DNA from: Planktophila turicensis
GTDB lineage: Bacteria > Actinomycetota > Actinomycetes > Nanopelagicales > Nanopelagicaceae
Assembly (NCBI GenBank): GCA_965234405.1
Contig: OZ248346.1
DNA: 64,000 nucleotides
Strand: one strand, 5' to 3'
The first letter of the stretch is position 1, and each line of letters begins with the position of its first letter. This document shows, piece by piece, positions 41,511 to 50,432 of this stretch. Made by a program: the position numbers and the translations under genes. A model generated the notes under the pieces. That model was given only the letters and a program-made list of their open reading frames with translations. It had not been told where the DNA came from and did no database searches.

Positions 41511-44351
41511 ATGTCAGATACGGTCATCAATCGACCAGTAAAGATCAAAGCTCACAACACCCTCAAGGGTAAGGGCTTAACGATCGAACGCATTTATACA
41601 AAAGAAGGCGTTCATCCATACGATGAAGTTAAGTGGGAACGTCGCGACGTCGTTCAGGCTAACTGGAAAACAGGCGAGACCGTATTTGAACAACGCGGTG
41701 TTGAATACCCTGACTTCTGGTCAGTGAATGCTTCAACAATCGTAACCACCAAGTACTTCCGTGGCGCAGTCGGTGCTGAAAACCGCGAATGGTCTCTTAA
41801 GCAGGTCATTGATCGCGTTGTACTCACCTACACAAAGGCCGGAAAAGAATTCGGTTACTTTGCAACTGATGCAGATGCAACAATTTTCGAGCACGAACTT
41901 ACACACATGCTCATGCACCAAATCTTCTCTTTCAACTCCCCAGTTTGGTTTAACGTCGGAACTGCTGCCCCACAGCAAGTATCTGCATGCTTCATCTTGT
42001 CTGTTGATGACACTATGGATTCAATCCTTAACTGGTACCGCGAAGAAGGAATGATCTTTAAGGGCGGTTCTGGTGCCGGTCTTAACCTTTCACGTATCCG
42101 TTCTGCAAAGGAACTTCTTAAGTCAGGTGGAACAGCTTCAGGGCCAGTTTCATTTATGCGCGGTGCTGATGCATCTGCAGGAACAATCAAATCTGGTGGC
42201 GCAACCCGTCGCGCTGCAAAGATGGTTGTTCTCGATGTAGATCACCCAGATATCGAAGAATTTATCGAGACCAAGGTCAATGAAGAGGACAAGATTCGCG
42301 CCCTCCGTGATGCTGGCTTTGATATGGACCTTGGTGGAAAAGACATCATCTCTGTCCAGTACCAGAATGCAAACAACTCAGTACGCCTTTCAGATAAGTT
42401 CATGAAGGCTGTTGAAAACGGTGAGCAGTTTGGTCTAACAGCTCGTTCAACTGGTGAAGTTATTGACACAGTTGATGCGCGCGAACTCTTCACAAAGATC
42501 GCACAAGCTGCATGGGCATGTGCTGACCCAGGAGTTCAATTTGATGACACCATCAATGATTGGCACACAACTCCAGAGACAGGTCGCATCAATGCGTCAA
42601 ACCCTTGCTCTGAGTACATGTCACTTGATAACTCATCATGTAACTTGGCTTCACTTAACTTGATGAAGTTCCTCAAGGCAGATGGTTCATTCGATGCAAA
42701 GACATTTGCAAAGGCATCTGACTTGATCATCACCGCAATGGATATCTCAATCTGTTTCGCAGATTTCCCAACCGAAGCAATTGGTGACACAACTCGTGCC
42801 TTCCGTCAGCTCGGAATCGGATACGCAAACCTTGGCGCGCTTCTAATGGCATCAGGTCTTGCATACGATTCAGAAGGCGGCCGTGCTCTTGCTGGTTCAA
42901 TCACATCGCTTCTCACCGGAACGACATACAAGCGTTCTGCTGAGCTCGCAGGAATCGTTGGACCATATGCAGGCTTCGCACAAAATGCTAAGCCACATGC
43001 ACGCGTTATGCGCAAGCACGCTGCTGCTTCATCTGCTGCAAAGCAAGAAACCACACTCGATATCGATGTATGGGCAGAAGCAAATAAGGCGTGGGATGCA
43101 TGTCTTTCAATTGGCGATAAGAACGGATGGCGCAACGCGCAGATCTCAGTTCTTGCACCAACAGGAACAATTGGTTTGATGATGGATTGCGATACAACTG
43201 GTATCGAACCTGACTTCTCACTCGTTAAGTTCAAGAAGCTTGTCGGTGGCGGATCTATGCAGATCGTTAACCAGACAGTTCCACAGGCTCTTCGTAAGCT
43301 TGGATACACCGAAGAAACCATCGAAGCGATCGTTGAATTTATCGCTGCAAATGGACACGTCATCGATGCCCCAGGACTTAAGCAAGAGCACTACGAAGTA
43401 TTTGACTGTGCACTTGGTGCACGATCAATCGCTCCAATGGGCCACGTCCGCATGATGGCTGCTTGCCAGCCATTCTTGTCAGGTGCAATTTCAAAGACAG
43501 TTAACCTTCCTGAAGACGCAACTGTTGAAGAAGTTGAAGAAGTTCACCTCGAAGCATGGCGTATGGGCATCAAGGCACTTGCTGTCTACCGCGATAACTG
43601 CAAGGTCGGTCAGCCACTTTCAGATGGCAAGGCTAAGAAGAAGGAAGCAGTTGTTGAAGAAGACGTTGCAACTCCAGTGCGCAAGCGCCTTCCTAAGTCA
43701 CGTCCTGCAACAACAACTTCATTCTCAGTCGGAGGCGCAGAGGGTTACATGACCGCTGGTGCATACGCTGATGGTGCACTCGGTGAGGTATTCCTCAAGC
43801 TCGGTAAGCAGGGTTCAACTCTTGCCGGCGTCATGGATGCATTCTCAATCGCAGTATCGATCGGTCTTCAGTACGGAGTACCTCTCGAGACATTCGTAGA
43901 GAAGTTCACCAACCTACGCTTCGAACCAGCAGGTATGACAGATGATGCAGATGTTCGCATCGCACAGTCAATGATGGATTACATCTTCCGTCGCTTGGCA
44001 CTTGATTACCTTCCATTCGAACAGCGTTCAGCAATGGGTCTCTACACAGCAGCAGAGCGCGCAGCTGCTCTCGATAACGGTGGCGAATATGCACCAATCG
44101 CGAGTGCTGATACCCCAAAAGCGCCTGTTGCGGCGGCTCCTGTAGCTGCTCCAAGTAAGCCAGTAGCAGTAAAGATTGAAGCAGCACCAGCTGCTCCACT
44201 TGCTGCAACGATTGGTTCATCATCTGATCTCCTAGAATCAATGGGAATCAAATCAGATGCACCGATGTGTATGACATGTGGCGTGAAGATGCGTATGTCA
44301 GGTGCTTGCTACGTATGCGAAGGTTGTGGAAACACATCTGGTTGCAGCTAA
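41511..44351 (+). CDS. nrdJ: Vitamin B12-dependent (class II) ribonucleotide reductase
   Basis: A 946-residue adenosylcobalamin-dependent reductase converting ribonucleotides to deoxyribonucleotides. Visible signatures include the conserved active-site region around NASNPCSEYMSLDNSSCNLASLNL (Cys and Glu of the radical site), LAPTGTIGLMMDCDTTGIEPD, and a C-terminal redox tail CMTCGVKMRMSGACYVCEGCG. A Lys/Ala-rich insert precedes the tail. The cell therefore depends on B12 or its synthesis for DNA precursors. It forms an operon with nrdR and ends at a strong terminator. Confidence 0.95.
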   Translation: MSDTVINRPVKIKAHNTLKGKGLTIERIYTKEGVHPYDEVKWERRDVVQANWKTGETVFEQRGVEYPDFWSVNASTIVTTKYFRGAVGAENREWSLKQVIDRVVLTYTKAGKEFGYFATDADATIFEHELTHMLMHQIFSFNSPVWFNVGTAAPQQVSACFILSVDDTMDSILNWYREEGMIFKGGSGAGLNLSRIRSAKELLKSGGTASGPVSFMRGADASAGTIKSGGATRRAAKMVVLDVDHPDIEEFIETKVNEEDKIRALRDAGFDMDLGGKDIISVQYQNANNSVRLSDKFMKAVENGEQFGLTARSTGEVIDTVDARELFTKIAQAAWACADPGVQFDDTINDWHTTPETGRINASNPCSEYMSLDNSSCNLASLNLMKFLKADGSFDAKTFAKASDLIITAMDISICFADFPTEAIGDTTRAFRQLGIGYANLGALLMASGLAYDSEGGRALAGSITSLLTGTTYKRSAELAGIVGPYAGFAQNAKPHARVMRKHAAASSAAKQETTLDIDVWAEANKAWDACLSIGDKNGWRNAQISVLAPTGTIGLMMDCDTTGIEPDFSLVKFKKLVGGGSMQIVNQTVPQALRKLGYTEETIEAIVEFIAANGHVIDAPGLKQEHYEVFDCALGARSIAPMGHVRMMAACQPFLSGAISKTVNLPEDATVEEVEEVHLEAWRMGIKALAVYRDNCKVGQPLSDGKAKKKEAVVEEDVATPVRKRLPKSRPATTTSFSVGGAEGYMTAGAYADGALGEVFLKLGKQGSTLAGVMDAFSIAVSIGLQYGVPLETFVEKFTNLRFEPAGMTDDADVRIAQSMMDYIFRRLALDYLPFEQRSAMGLYTAAERAAALDNGGEYAPIASADTPKAPVAAAPVAAPSKPVAVKIEAAPAAPLAATIGSSSDLLESMGIKSDAPMCMTCGVKMRMSGACYVCEGCGNTSGCS

Positions 44352-44370
44352 AGATTAACCAACCCCGTTA

Positions 44371-44404
44371 AGAAAGCCCGCCGGCTAAACCCGGCGGGCT
44401 TTCT
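44371..44404 (+). terminator. Terminator of the nrdR-nrdJ operon
   Basis: A perfect 14-bp stem AGAAAGCCCGCCGG / CCGGCGGGCTTTCT around CTAAAC, followed by GCTTTT. It lies 19 bp after the nrdJ stop. Confidence 0.92.
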
Positions 44405-44560
44405 GCTTTTGGGGCTAGCACTCAGAACCCCTGAATTCAGCGGGTGCACAAGTGATTCCCAGCAAGTATCTATTTGCCTCTCACCTTTGTAGAGGAATCT
44501 TCATTTTGAAGGCGAAAGGTTCCAGATTGGAACTTTTAAAAGCCATCAGGGGAAGTAAAA

Positions 44561-45082
44561 ATGTTAAAGCAGAAGAAAGTCTCAATCGCAGTTGTTGCCG
44601 CACTCTTTGGAGCACTCGCTATGGCACCTGGAGCTTCAGCTGCTGTAACTAGTCGTCCAACAACAGCACAGAAGTTGCAGTTGCAGTACCTCGTTGAAGA
44701 AGAGAAATTGGCTCGCGATGTGTACGCATACTTGGCGGCAAATGTGACTTCACAGAAGTTCTCAAATATCGTCAAATCTGAGCAGACTCACATGGATAAC
44801 GTTGCAGCAGTGTTGAAGACCTATAACTTCTTCAACCCAACTACAACTCGTGCAGCGGGAGTCTTTAGAGATCAAGAACTTCAGGCTCTCTATAACCAGC
44901 TCACAGCACAGGGTTCTGCAAGCATTGCAGATGCCTTCGGAGTGGGCTTAGCTATTGAGAAGCTCGATATTTCTGATCTCGAGAAGATGTTGAAGGTGAC
45001 ATCAATGCCTGCAGATATGCGCGCGATGATGGAGCTTCTCCTTAAGGCTTCTTACAACCACTTGGCTGCCTTCCAGCGCTAA
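44561..45082 (+). CDS. Secreted DUF2202 ferritin-like protein
   Basis: A 173-residue exported protein. The signal peptide ends near GASA. The mature part is a four-helix DUF2202 domain with LQYLVEEEKLARDVYAYLA and a matching SEQTHMDNV; further Glu and His lie in later helices, and the last helix ends ASYNHLAAFQR. The Glu/His pattern fits a ferritin-like di-iron or metal site. A Shine-Dalgarno GGGGAAG precedes the ATG, and a small GTTCCA/TGGAAC hairpin is present in the leader. Function unknown. Confidence 0.82.
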   Translation: MLKQKKVSIAVVAALFGALAMAPGASAAVTSRPTTAQKLQLQYLVEEEKLARDVYAYLAANVTSQKFSNIVKSEQTHMDNVAAVLKTYNFFNPTTTRAAGVFRDQELQALYNQLTAQGSASIADAFGVGLAIEKLDISDLEKMLKVTSMPADMRAMMELLLKASYNHLAAFQR

Positions 45083-45102
45083 GTTTCATAACTGTTAGTA
45101 AA

Positions 45103-45140
45103 GGAATCCCTCGACTTGGTTACAGGTCGGGGGATTTCTC
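45103..45140 (+). terminator. Terminator after the DUF2202 gene
   Basis: GGAATCCCTCGAC pairs imperfectly with GGTCGGGGGATTTC around a short loop and is followed by TCTCTTTT. Confidence 0.75.
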
Positions 45141-45203
45141 TCTTTTCACTCAAAACTTTCCTAAATCAATGAATCTAAAATTGCTCGAAATGCTATTTTT
45201 CCC

Positions 45204-45385
45204 TTGGCGAACAGATGCGCCTCTGAGGACTCGCATCTGGTGGCCGGCAAGTCAGCTTTGATTCAATTCGAAGGTGGCTACCGGCCACGTCACCAAAATG
45301 GAACGCCGCCTTGAGAAAACTCAAGACGACGCCCAACTTCGGTTAGGAAGTATCGGAATGCCCGTCGTTCCTGCGGCGGGCATTC
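45204..45385 (+). ncRNA. Candidate structured non-coding RNA with terminator
   Basis: About 180 nt without a credible ORF but rich in helices: CAGATGCG/CGCATCTG (45212-45219 with 45232-45239), GTGGCCGG/CCGGCCAC (45240-45247 with 45281-45288), TTGAG-AAAA-CTCAA (45311-45324), a UUCG-capped stem near 45333-45347, and GGCG (45206) closing with CGCC (45304). It ends in a 12-bp intrinsic terminator (45356-45385) followed by TTCATTT. It matches no RNA class I recognise: not RNase P, tmRNA, SRP, 6S or a common riboswitch. It precedes the FMN riboswitch by 240 nt. Confidence 0.6.
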
Positions 45386-45624
45386 TTCATTTCTATAAAT
45401 AGAAATATGAATCTGCACGTGCACAAAACAATTTGGAGCGCTTCTTCTAGCTTCATAACTCCTCCCTTCTCTCATCCACCACGGATGCGGCGGAATAATT
45501 GGGGGAAGTCAGTGACGGACCCAACGAGATCTGGAAGCGAAGTGCGCGAAAAATAGGTCTTTGAGCCAAACTTTGTATTTGATTTCTCGACCCCTGTGGA
45601 TGAGTAGTAGACTCACGGTGTTGT
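45386..45624. other. Intergenic region before FMN riboswitch
   Basis: About 240 bp with no convincing gene. The short minus-strand frame overlapping 45290-45475 lies partly within the structured RNA and has no supporting signal. TAGACT at 45608-45613 is a possible -10 for the rib operon. Confidence 0.4.
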
Positions 45625-45740
45625 TATCGGGGTCGATGTAATTTCGAACCGGCGGTTATAGTCCGCGACCCGCACATATCCAATGGGCGGTTGACTCAGT
45701 GAAACTCTGGGACCGACGGTTAAAGTCCGGATGAGAGATA
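45625..45740 (+). promoter_or_regulatory. FMN riboswitch (RFN element)
   Basis: The conserved RFN blocks are present in order: TCGGGGTCGATG near the 5' end, AACCGGCGGTTATAGTCC, GCGACCCG, then GTTGACTCAGTGAAACTC, GGGACCGACGGTTAAAGTCC and GGATGAGAGA at the 3' end. It lies 20 nt before ribD and would shut the operon when FMN is abundant, probably at translation initiation because no terminator follows. Confidence 0.93.
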
Positions 45741-45759
45741 ACAGCGGAATCGGTGCACC

Positions 45760-46755
45760 ATGTTTATCGATGACGCCTACGCGCATCTGTACTCACTGAG
45801 CCTTCAGGGTCTCGGTGTGAGTACCCCCAACCCAAATGTCTCGGCCGCAATCTATGGCGCAGATGGGTCTCTAATCTCTGACGGTTTCCATAACCGCAAA
45901 GTCTCAGTAGATCACGCAGAAGTTGTGGCTCTTAAAAAGGCCGGCAGCGCAGCACGTGGAGCGACGATGGTTATCTCTCTTGAACCGTGTGCGCATACCG
46001 GAGCAACTCCACCATGTGTTCAGGCAATCATTGATGCTGGAATTACAAAGGTCATTTACGCAGTTGCTGATCCCAATCCGATCGCAGCTGGGGGAGCCCA
46101 GAAGCTCGCTGATGCCGGAATCCTTGTCGAGCATCGCGAATCTGAACAACTTAACTTTGTACAACGCGCCTGGCTACATAAAGAGCGCACAGGTCGTCCA
46201 CTCATGATCTGGAAGGTTGCTACAACTCTGGATAGCAAAGTTGCTGCCAGTGATGGAACTTCGCAGTGGATTACAGGTCCTGAATCACGCGAAGACGTTC
46301 AGGAACTTCGTGCGCAATCTGATGCAATTTTGATTGGCACTAATACGGCCCTGGTTGACAACCCACATCTGATTCCACGCGGGCATGAAGCACGCCCTGT
46401 GCGCGTGATCTGCGGCGAACAAGAAGTTCCTGCCACCAACAAAGTATTTGATAACGAAGCTCGCACCATAGTCGTGAAGAGCAAATCAATCCCAGAGCTA
46501 ATCAAGGTATTAAGCGATGAAGGCTTCAATCAGGTACTTGTCGAAGCAGGCCCAACGCTGGGTTCAGCGCTTATGGCTTCTGGAAAGATCGACGAACTGA
46601 TTGTCTATCAGGCGCCAAAGATTCTGGGCGCAGGCAAAGAATTTGTAAGCCACTTAGGTATTTCAACGCTCAATGATCACCTCAAGCTAGAACTTCTTGG
46701 TGTTCAGCCATTTGGTAGCGATATCAAATCTCACTATCTAGTGAAGGGGCGCTAA
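45760..46755 (+). CDS. ribD: Bifunctional deaminase/reductase of riboflavin synthesis
   Basis: A 331-residue two-domain enzyme. The N-terminal deaminase has the zinc motif DHAEVVALKKAG and EPCAHTGATPPCVQAII. The C-terminal reductase domain begins near 150 (MIWKVATTLDSKVAASDGTSQWITG) and includes GHEARPVRVI and EAGPTLGSALM. It catalyses the second and third steps of the riboflavin pathway. First gene of the FMN-riboswitch operon; ribE starts directly at its end. Confidence 0.93.
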   Translation: MFIDDAYAHLYSLSLQGLGVSTPNPNVSAAIYGADGSLISDGFHNRKVSVDHAEVVALKKAGSAARGATMVISLEPCAHTGATPPCVQAIIDAGITKVIYAVADPNPIAAGGAQKLADAGILVEHRESEQLNFVQRAWLHKERTGRPLMIWKVATTLDSKVAASDGTSQWITGPESREDVQELRAQSDAILIGTNTALVDNPHLIPRGHEARPVRVICGEQEVPATNKVFDNEARTIVVKSKSIPELIKVLSDEGFNQVLVEAGPTLGSALMASGKIDELIVYQAPKILGAGKEFVSHLGISTLNDHLKLELLGVQPFGSDIKSHYLVKGR

Positions 46756-47367
46756 ATGTTTACAGGACTTATTACCGAACTCGGGACTGTGCAATCTATT
46801 GAACGCGGTGAAAGCTCAGCGATCTTCACAATCAAAGCTCCAGAATCAGTGCAGGGCTTAGCGATTGGCGACTCCATTGCAGTGAATGGAACTTGCTTGA
46901 CTGCCACCTCTTTGTCCGCAGATTCATTCACAGCAGATGTGATGGTGCAGACGCTGTCTTTGACATCTCTTGGCCAACTAAAAGTTGGCTCACCTGTAAA
47001 CCTTGAACTGGCGGCGCTGATGGATATGCGCATGGGCGGTCATATCGTGCAGGGCCATGTCGATGGCACCGGCACAGTGGCGCAGTTGGCACCAGGTGAA
47101 AAGTGGGCACAGTTCGATGTTATAGCCCCTGAGCATTTAACTAAGTATGTAGTCGCACAGGGTTCAATCACTCTCGATGGAGTCTCACTCACCGTGGGCA
47201 ATATCGATGATGCAACCAACACAATCACGGTTTGGCTCATCCCTGAAACTCTTGCAAAGACAAACCTGTCTTCTAAGAAAGCTGGCGATCTCATCAATAT
47301 CGAAGTCGATATCTTGGCCAAATATGTCGAACGCTTGATTTCGAAGGGGGTTGCTCGTGGAGAATAA
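46756..47367 (+). CDS. ribE: Riboflavin synthase alpha subunit
   Basis: A 203-residue protein made of two homologous lumazine-binding repeats: MFTGLITELGTVQSIE at the start of repeat 1 and GGHIVQGHVDGTGTVAQL beginning repeat 2, with SIAVNGTCLTAT and SITLDGVSLTVG as the paired motifs. It dismutates two lumazines to riboflavin. ATG immediately follows the ribD stop. It overlaps ribBA by 11 bp. Confidence 0.93.
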   Translation: MFTGLITELGTVQSIERGESSAIFTIKAPESVQGLAIGDSIAVNGTCLTATSLSADSFTADVMVQTLSLTSLGQLKVGSPVNLELAALMDMRMGGHIVQGHVDGTGTVAQLAPGEKWAQFDVIAPEHLTKYVVAQGSITLDGVSLTVGNIDDATNTITVWLIPETLAKTNLSSKKAGDLINIEVDILAKYVERLISKGVARGE

Positions 47368-48565
47368 TTTCAGCGCAGCCCTTGATCGCTTTAGACGCGG
47401 TGAACTTGTCATTGTTGTTGATGATCACGACCGCGAAAATGAAGGCGATCTCATTATGTTGGCAGAAAAGGCCACTGCCGAAAAGACTGCCTTCATGGTT
47501 CGCCACACCACCGGAATCTTGTGTGTAGCAATCACTTCAGAACATGCTCATCAACTGCGTCTTCCATATATGGTCGAACAGAATCAAGATGTTCGCAAGA
47601 CTGCCTTTACTGTCTCTGTTGACTTGGCTGAAGGAATCACAACGGGCGTTAGTGCAGTAGAACGCACCAAGACAATTTGCGCCCTCGGTTGTGCAACTTC
47701 ACGTGCCACAGATTTCATTCGCCCTGGACATATCTATCCGCTGATTGCACATAAAGATGGTTTGGCAGCTCGCGGGGGACATACCGAAGCAGGAATCGCA
47801 CTTGCTGAACTCACTGGCTCATACCCAGCAGCGCTGCTCTCTGAAATTGTGGCCGAAGATGGATCGATGGCACGCGGTGAAACACTGCAAGCATTTTCCG
47901 CAGAACACCAGATTCCGATTATTTCTATTGCAGAGATTAAGAAGCACCAGGAATCACTTGCTCCCGTTGCTCGTGTTTCTACATACCCGGCTCATGAATT
48001 CGAATGGGTTCCTGTGCAGTTACGTGATGCCGAATGGGATCTTGCAACGTACCCATCACTGAAACACCGCGAGCAAGTAGTGATGCGTTTCTGCACCGAA
48101 GATAAGGTGCCGATGGTTCGTATTCACTCGGAATGCTTTACTGGAGACGTGGTTCATTCTCAGCGTTGTGATTGCGGACAACAACTCGATGCATCTATTG
48201 CGGCGATTGAAGCCTATGGCTGTGGTTACATCATCTATATCCGCGACCACGAAGGCCGCGGCATTGGGCTGACTGAAAAGCTCAAGGCATATATCTTGCA
48301 GAACGAAGGCCTCGATACAGTCGATGCCAATCTCAAATTAGGCCATGTTGTTGATTCTCGTGATTGGTCTGAAGCCATTGCAATCTTAAAGAACTTGGGC
48401 GTTTCAGCAATCAAGCTATTGACTAACAATCCTGAAAAGGTGAAAGCTGTTGCTGATAGCGGAATAGCTTGTGAGCAGGTTTCTTTAAGCGTTGAACCTA
48501 ATGAATTTAATAAGAAGTACCTAGCAACTAAGGCAGAGCGCCTTGGTCATACGGGAGGAAAATAA
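47357..48565 (+). CDS. ribBA: DHBP synthase / GTP cyclohydrolase II
   Basis: A 402-residue bifunctional enzyme. The N-terminal RibB domain has VVDDHDRENEGDLIM and HTTGILCVA; the C-terminal RibA domain has the zinc cysteines in HSECFTGDVVHSQRCDCGQQLD and the RDHEGRGIGL loop. It makes both starting compounds of the riboflavin pathway. GTG at 47357 is chosen over TTG at 47351 because the Shine-Dalgarno AGGGGG (47345-47350) gives proper spacing only to the GTG. Confidence 0.93.
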   Translation: MENNFSAALDRFRRGELVIVVDDHDRENEGDLIMLAEKATAEKTAFMVRHTTGILCVAITSEHAHQLRLPYMVEQNQDVRKTAFTVSVDLAEGITTGVSAVERTKTICALGCATSRATDFIRPGHIYPLIAHKDGLAARGGHTEAGIALAELTGSYPAALLSEIVAEDGSMARGETLQAFSAEHQIPIISIAEIKKHQESLAPVARVSTYPAHEFEWVPVQLRDAEWDLATYPSLKHREQVVMRFCTEDKVPMVRIHSECFTGDVVHSQRCDCGQQLDASIAAIEAYGCGYIIYIRDHEGRGIGLTEKLKAYILQNEGLDTVDANLKLGHVVDSRDWSEAIAILKNLGVSAIKLLTNNPEKVKAVADSGIACEQVSLSVEPNEFNKKYLATKAERLGHTGGK

Positions 48566-49020
48566 TGGCCGGCCACGCACCAGAAATCGCAGTACCAAAA
48601 TTTCCTAAGGCAAAGGTCGCCATCATTTCTTCTTCATGGCACCTCGATATCTGTAACGACCTCATTGCAGGCGCTGCTCGAGCACTAGAAGCTGCAGAAG
48701 TTAAGAAGATCAAAGTTGTCTACGTACCTGGTTCCTTTGAGATTCCATTGGCCGCGCAGAAGATGTTTGAAAAGGGTTATGACGCAGTAGTTGCCGTAGG
48801 GCTTGTTCTTAAAGGCGAAACTCCGCACTTTGATTACGTCTGCCAAGGCGTTACACAAGGCGTTGTTGATGCGCAACTGAAGTGGTCGAAGCCAATCGGT
48901 TACGGCGTATTGATGTGCAACGACCTTGATCAAGCAATCGCACGTTCTGGCCGTCCCGGAAGTAAAGAAGATAAGGGTTACGACAGCGCTATTGCTGCCC
49001 TTGCTTTGATGGGTCTTTAA
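48565..49020 (+). CDS. ribH: 6,7-dimethyl-8-ribityllumazine synthase
   Basis: A 151-residue lumazine synthase. The phosphate- and substrate-binding blocks are visible: SSSWHLDICNDLI, VPGSFEIPLAAQKM and GLVLKGETPHFDYVCQGVTQG with the catalytic His. It forms icosahedral or pentameric assemblies and supplies RibE. It overlaps the ribBA stop by 1 bp and ends the riboflavin operon. Confidence 0.94.
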   Translation: MAGHAPEIAVPKFPKAKVAIISSSWHLDICNDLIAGAARALEAAEVKKIKVVYVPGSFEIPLAAQKMFEKGYDAVVAVGLVLKGETPHFDYVCQGVTQGVVDAQLKWSKPIGYGVLMCNDLDQAIARSGRPGSKEDKGYDSAIAALALMGL

Positions 49021-49028
49021 TTCACCTC

Positions 49029-49604
49029 ATGAAGAACGTTGCATGGAGTGAAGGCACCTGGACTCGTGAACCGGTCTCGCAATCACAAGAAGGCGCCGTT
49101 CTCACAGTAGAAGCAGCTGCTGAAAGTGATTGGTGGCGCACAACTTCTTACGGCTTTATCCATGACGATGGCCACGCCCTCGTTAAAGAATTTCCCAACG
49201 AATCAGCGATCGAAGTTACATTCGTTCTGAATTACACCGAACAATTCGACCAAGCTGGAATCTTTATTACTGCAGATAGCGAAAATTGGATCAAGGCAGG
49301 CGTTGAATTCTGCGATGGCTTTCCTCAGGTGGGCGCCGTCGTTACGCAGAAAAATTCAGATTGGTCTGTAGCTCCCGTTGCTGAATGGATGAATAAAGAG
49401 GTAACTATTCGCGTCAGCAGATCAGGTGATGCCGTCACTGTCCGAGCTGGGATTAACAATGATTTACGCCTAGTTCGCGTTGCACCACTTGATCCATCGC
49501 GCACATGGAAGGCAGGCCCAATGTTCTGTGCACCAACTCGTGCCGGGTTGAAAGTGAACTTTACGAATTGGTCTGAAGGACCAGCTGATTCAGATCTGCA
49601 TTAA
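49029..49604 (+). CDS. DUF1349 concanavalin-like protein
   Basis: A 191-residue all-beta protein matching DUF1349, with DWWRTTSYGFIHDDGHAL, YTEQFDQAGIFITADSENWIKAGVEF and APTRAGLKVNFTNW. The fold is a concanavalin-like jelly roll; no enzyme activity is established, though a role in sugar binding is often guessed. It follows ribH by 8 bp and may be transcribed with it; a TTTAAT hexamer 7 nt before the ATG could also serve as its own promoter. Confidence 0.85.
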   Translation: MKNVAWSEGTWTREPVSQSQEGAVLTVEAAAESDWWRTTSYGFIHDDGHALVKEFPNESAIEVTFVLNYTEQFDQAGIFITADSENWIKAGVEFCDGFPQVGAVVTQKNSDWSVAPVAEWMNKEVTIRVSRSGDAVTVRAGINNDLRLVRVAPLDPSRTWKAGPMFCAPTRAGLKVNFTNWSEGPADSDLH

Positions 49605-49615
49605 TTCATTTGAAA

Positions 49616-50389
49616 TTAGGCAACAAGCAGTGAACGCTTAGAAAGCCCCATCCAAAAACCTTCAATCAAAGTCTCTGGAATTGCATCGACTTGCGTTGCA
49701 GCGCCAAGAGTTACAAATAATGGAGTGAAGTGCTCGACGGTTGGGTGGGCATAGTTCACAGCCGGCGCTAAATCCTTATAAGAAGCGAGCATGTCTACAT
49801 CACCGCGAGAAAGTGCATCTGCTGCCCACTGATCAAAGTCTGATGACCAGCCCGGAGCCTTGGCATCAATTGACCAATCGCGAAGGAATGGAAGACCGTG
49901 GGTCATAAATCCAGAACCAATTATCAGAACTCCTTCGTCGCGCAAAGGACGAAGTCGCTTTCCGAGTTCTATTAACTTTCCTGGGTCCGATGTCGGCATA
50001 GACATCTGAAGAACAGGAATATCCGCATCGGGATACATGATGCGAAGTGGAACCCACGCGCCATGATCAAGGCCGCGACGAGATTCATGAAGTGGCTCGT
50101 GATCAGGCATCATCGCTGCAATGCGTGCAGCAAGTGCTGATGCATCAGGAGTTTCATATGTCATTTCATAGAACTTCTGAGCAAATCCACCGAAGTCATA
50201 GACAAGGGGAGTGCCGGCGACAGGTGATGTAATCGAGATTGGTGCAGATTCCCAATGCGCTGAAACGATCAGAATTGCCTTGGGCTTCTCAAACTTTCTG
50301 GTGATTTCAGCGATTTGCGAAGACCAGACAGGATCATCGAGCAGCAACGGAGCGCCGTGGCCGATATAGAGAGCTGGCATCTGGGTCAT
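49616..50389 (-). CDS. DODA-type extradiol aromatic ring-opening dioxygenase
   Basis: A 257-residue member of the LigB/YgiD superfamily (4,5-DOPA dioxygenase type). The metal-binding residues are His in ALYIGHGAPLLL, His in LIVSAHWESAP and the C-terminal YAHPTVEHFTPLFV pair. GLDHGAWVPL is also conserved. It opens a catechol ring using O2 and Zn or Fe in the cytosol. The natural substrate in bacteria is usually unknown. It converges with the DUF1349 gene. Confidence 0.88.
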   Translation of the reverse strand: MTQMPALYIGHGAPLLLDDPVWSSQIAEITRKFEKPKAILIVSAHWESAPISITSPVAGTPLVYDFGGFAQKFYEMTYETPDASALAARIAAMMPDHEPLHESRRGLDHGAWVPLRIMYPDADIPVLQMSMPTSDPGKLIELGKRLRPLRDEGVLIIGSGFMTHGLPFLRDWSIDAKAPGWSSDFDQWAADALSRGDVDMLASYKDLAPAVNYAHPTVEHFTPLFVTLGAATQVDAIPETLIEGFWMGLSKRSLLVA

Positions 50390-50432
50390 GAATGCAGGCT
50401 ATACCTAAGTAGTTGAAATTTCAACTACATCT

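Noticed and set aside
42806..43363. A 185-codon minus-strand frame inside nrdJ
   Set aside because: Shadow of the class II reductase reading frame; no independent support.
45204..45385. RNase P, tmRNA, SRP RNA or a common riboswitch in the structured region
   Set aside because: None of their conserved cores could be found; left as an unassigned RNA.
45290..45475. A 61-codon minus-strand frame in the gap before the riboflavin operon
   Set aside because: It crosses the structured RNA and its terminator and has no start signal or family pattern.
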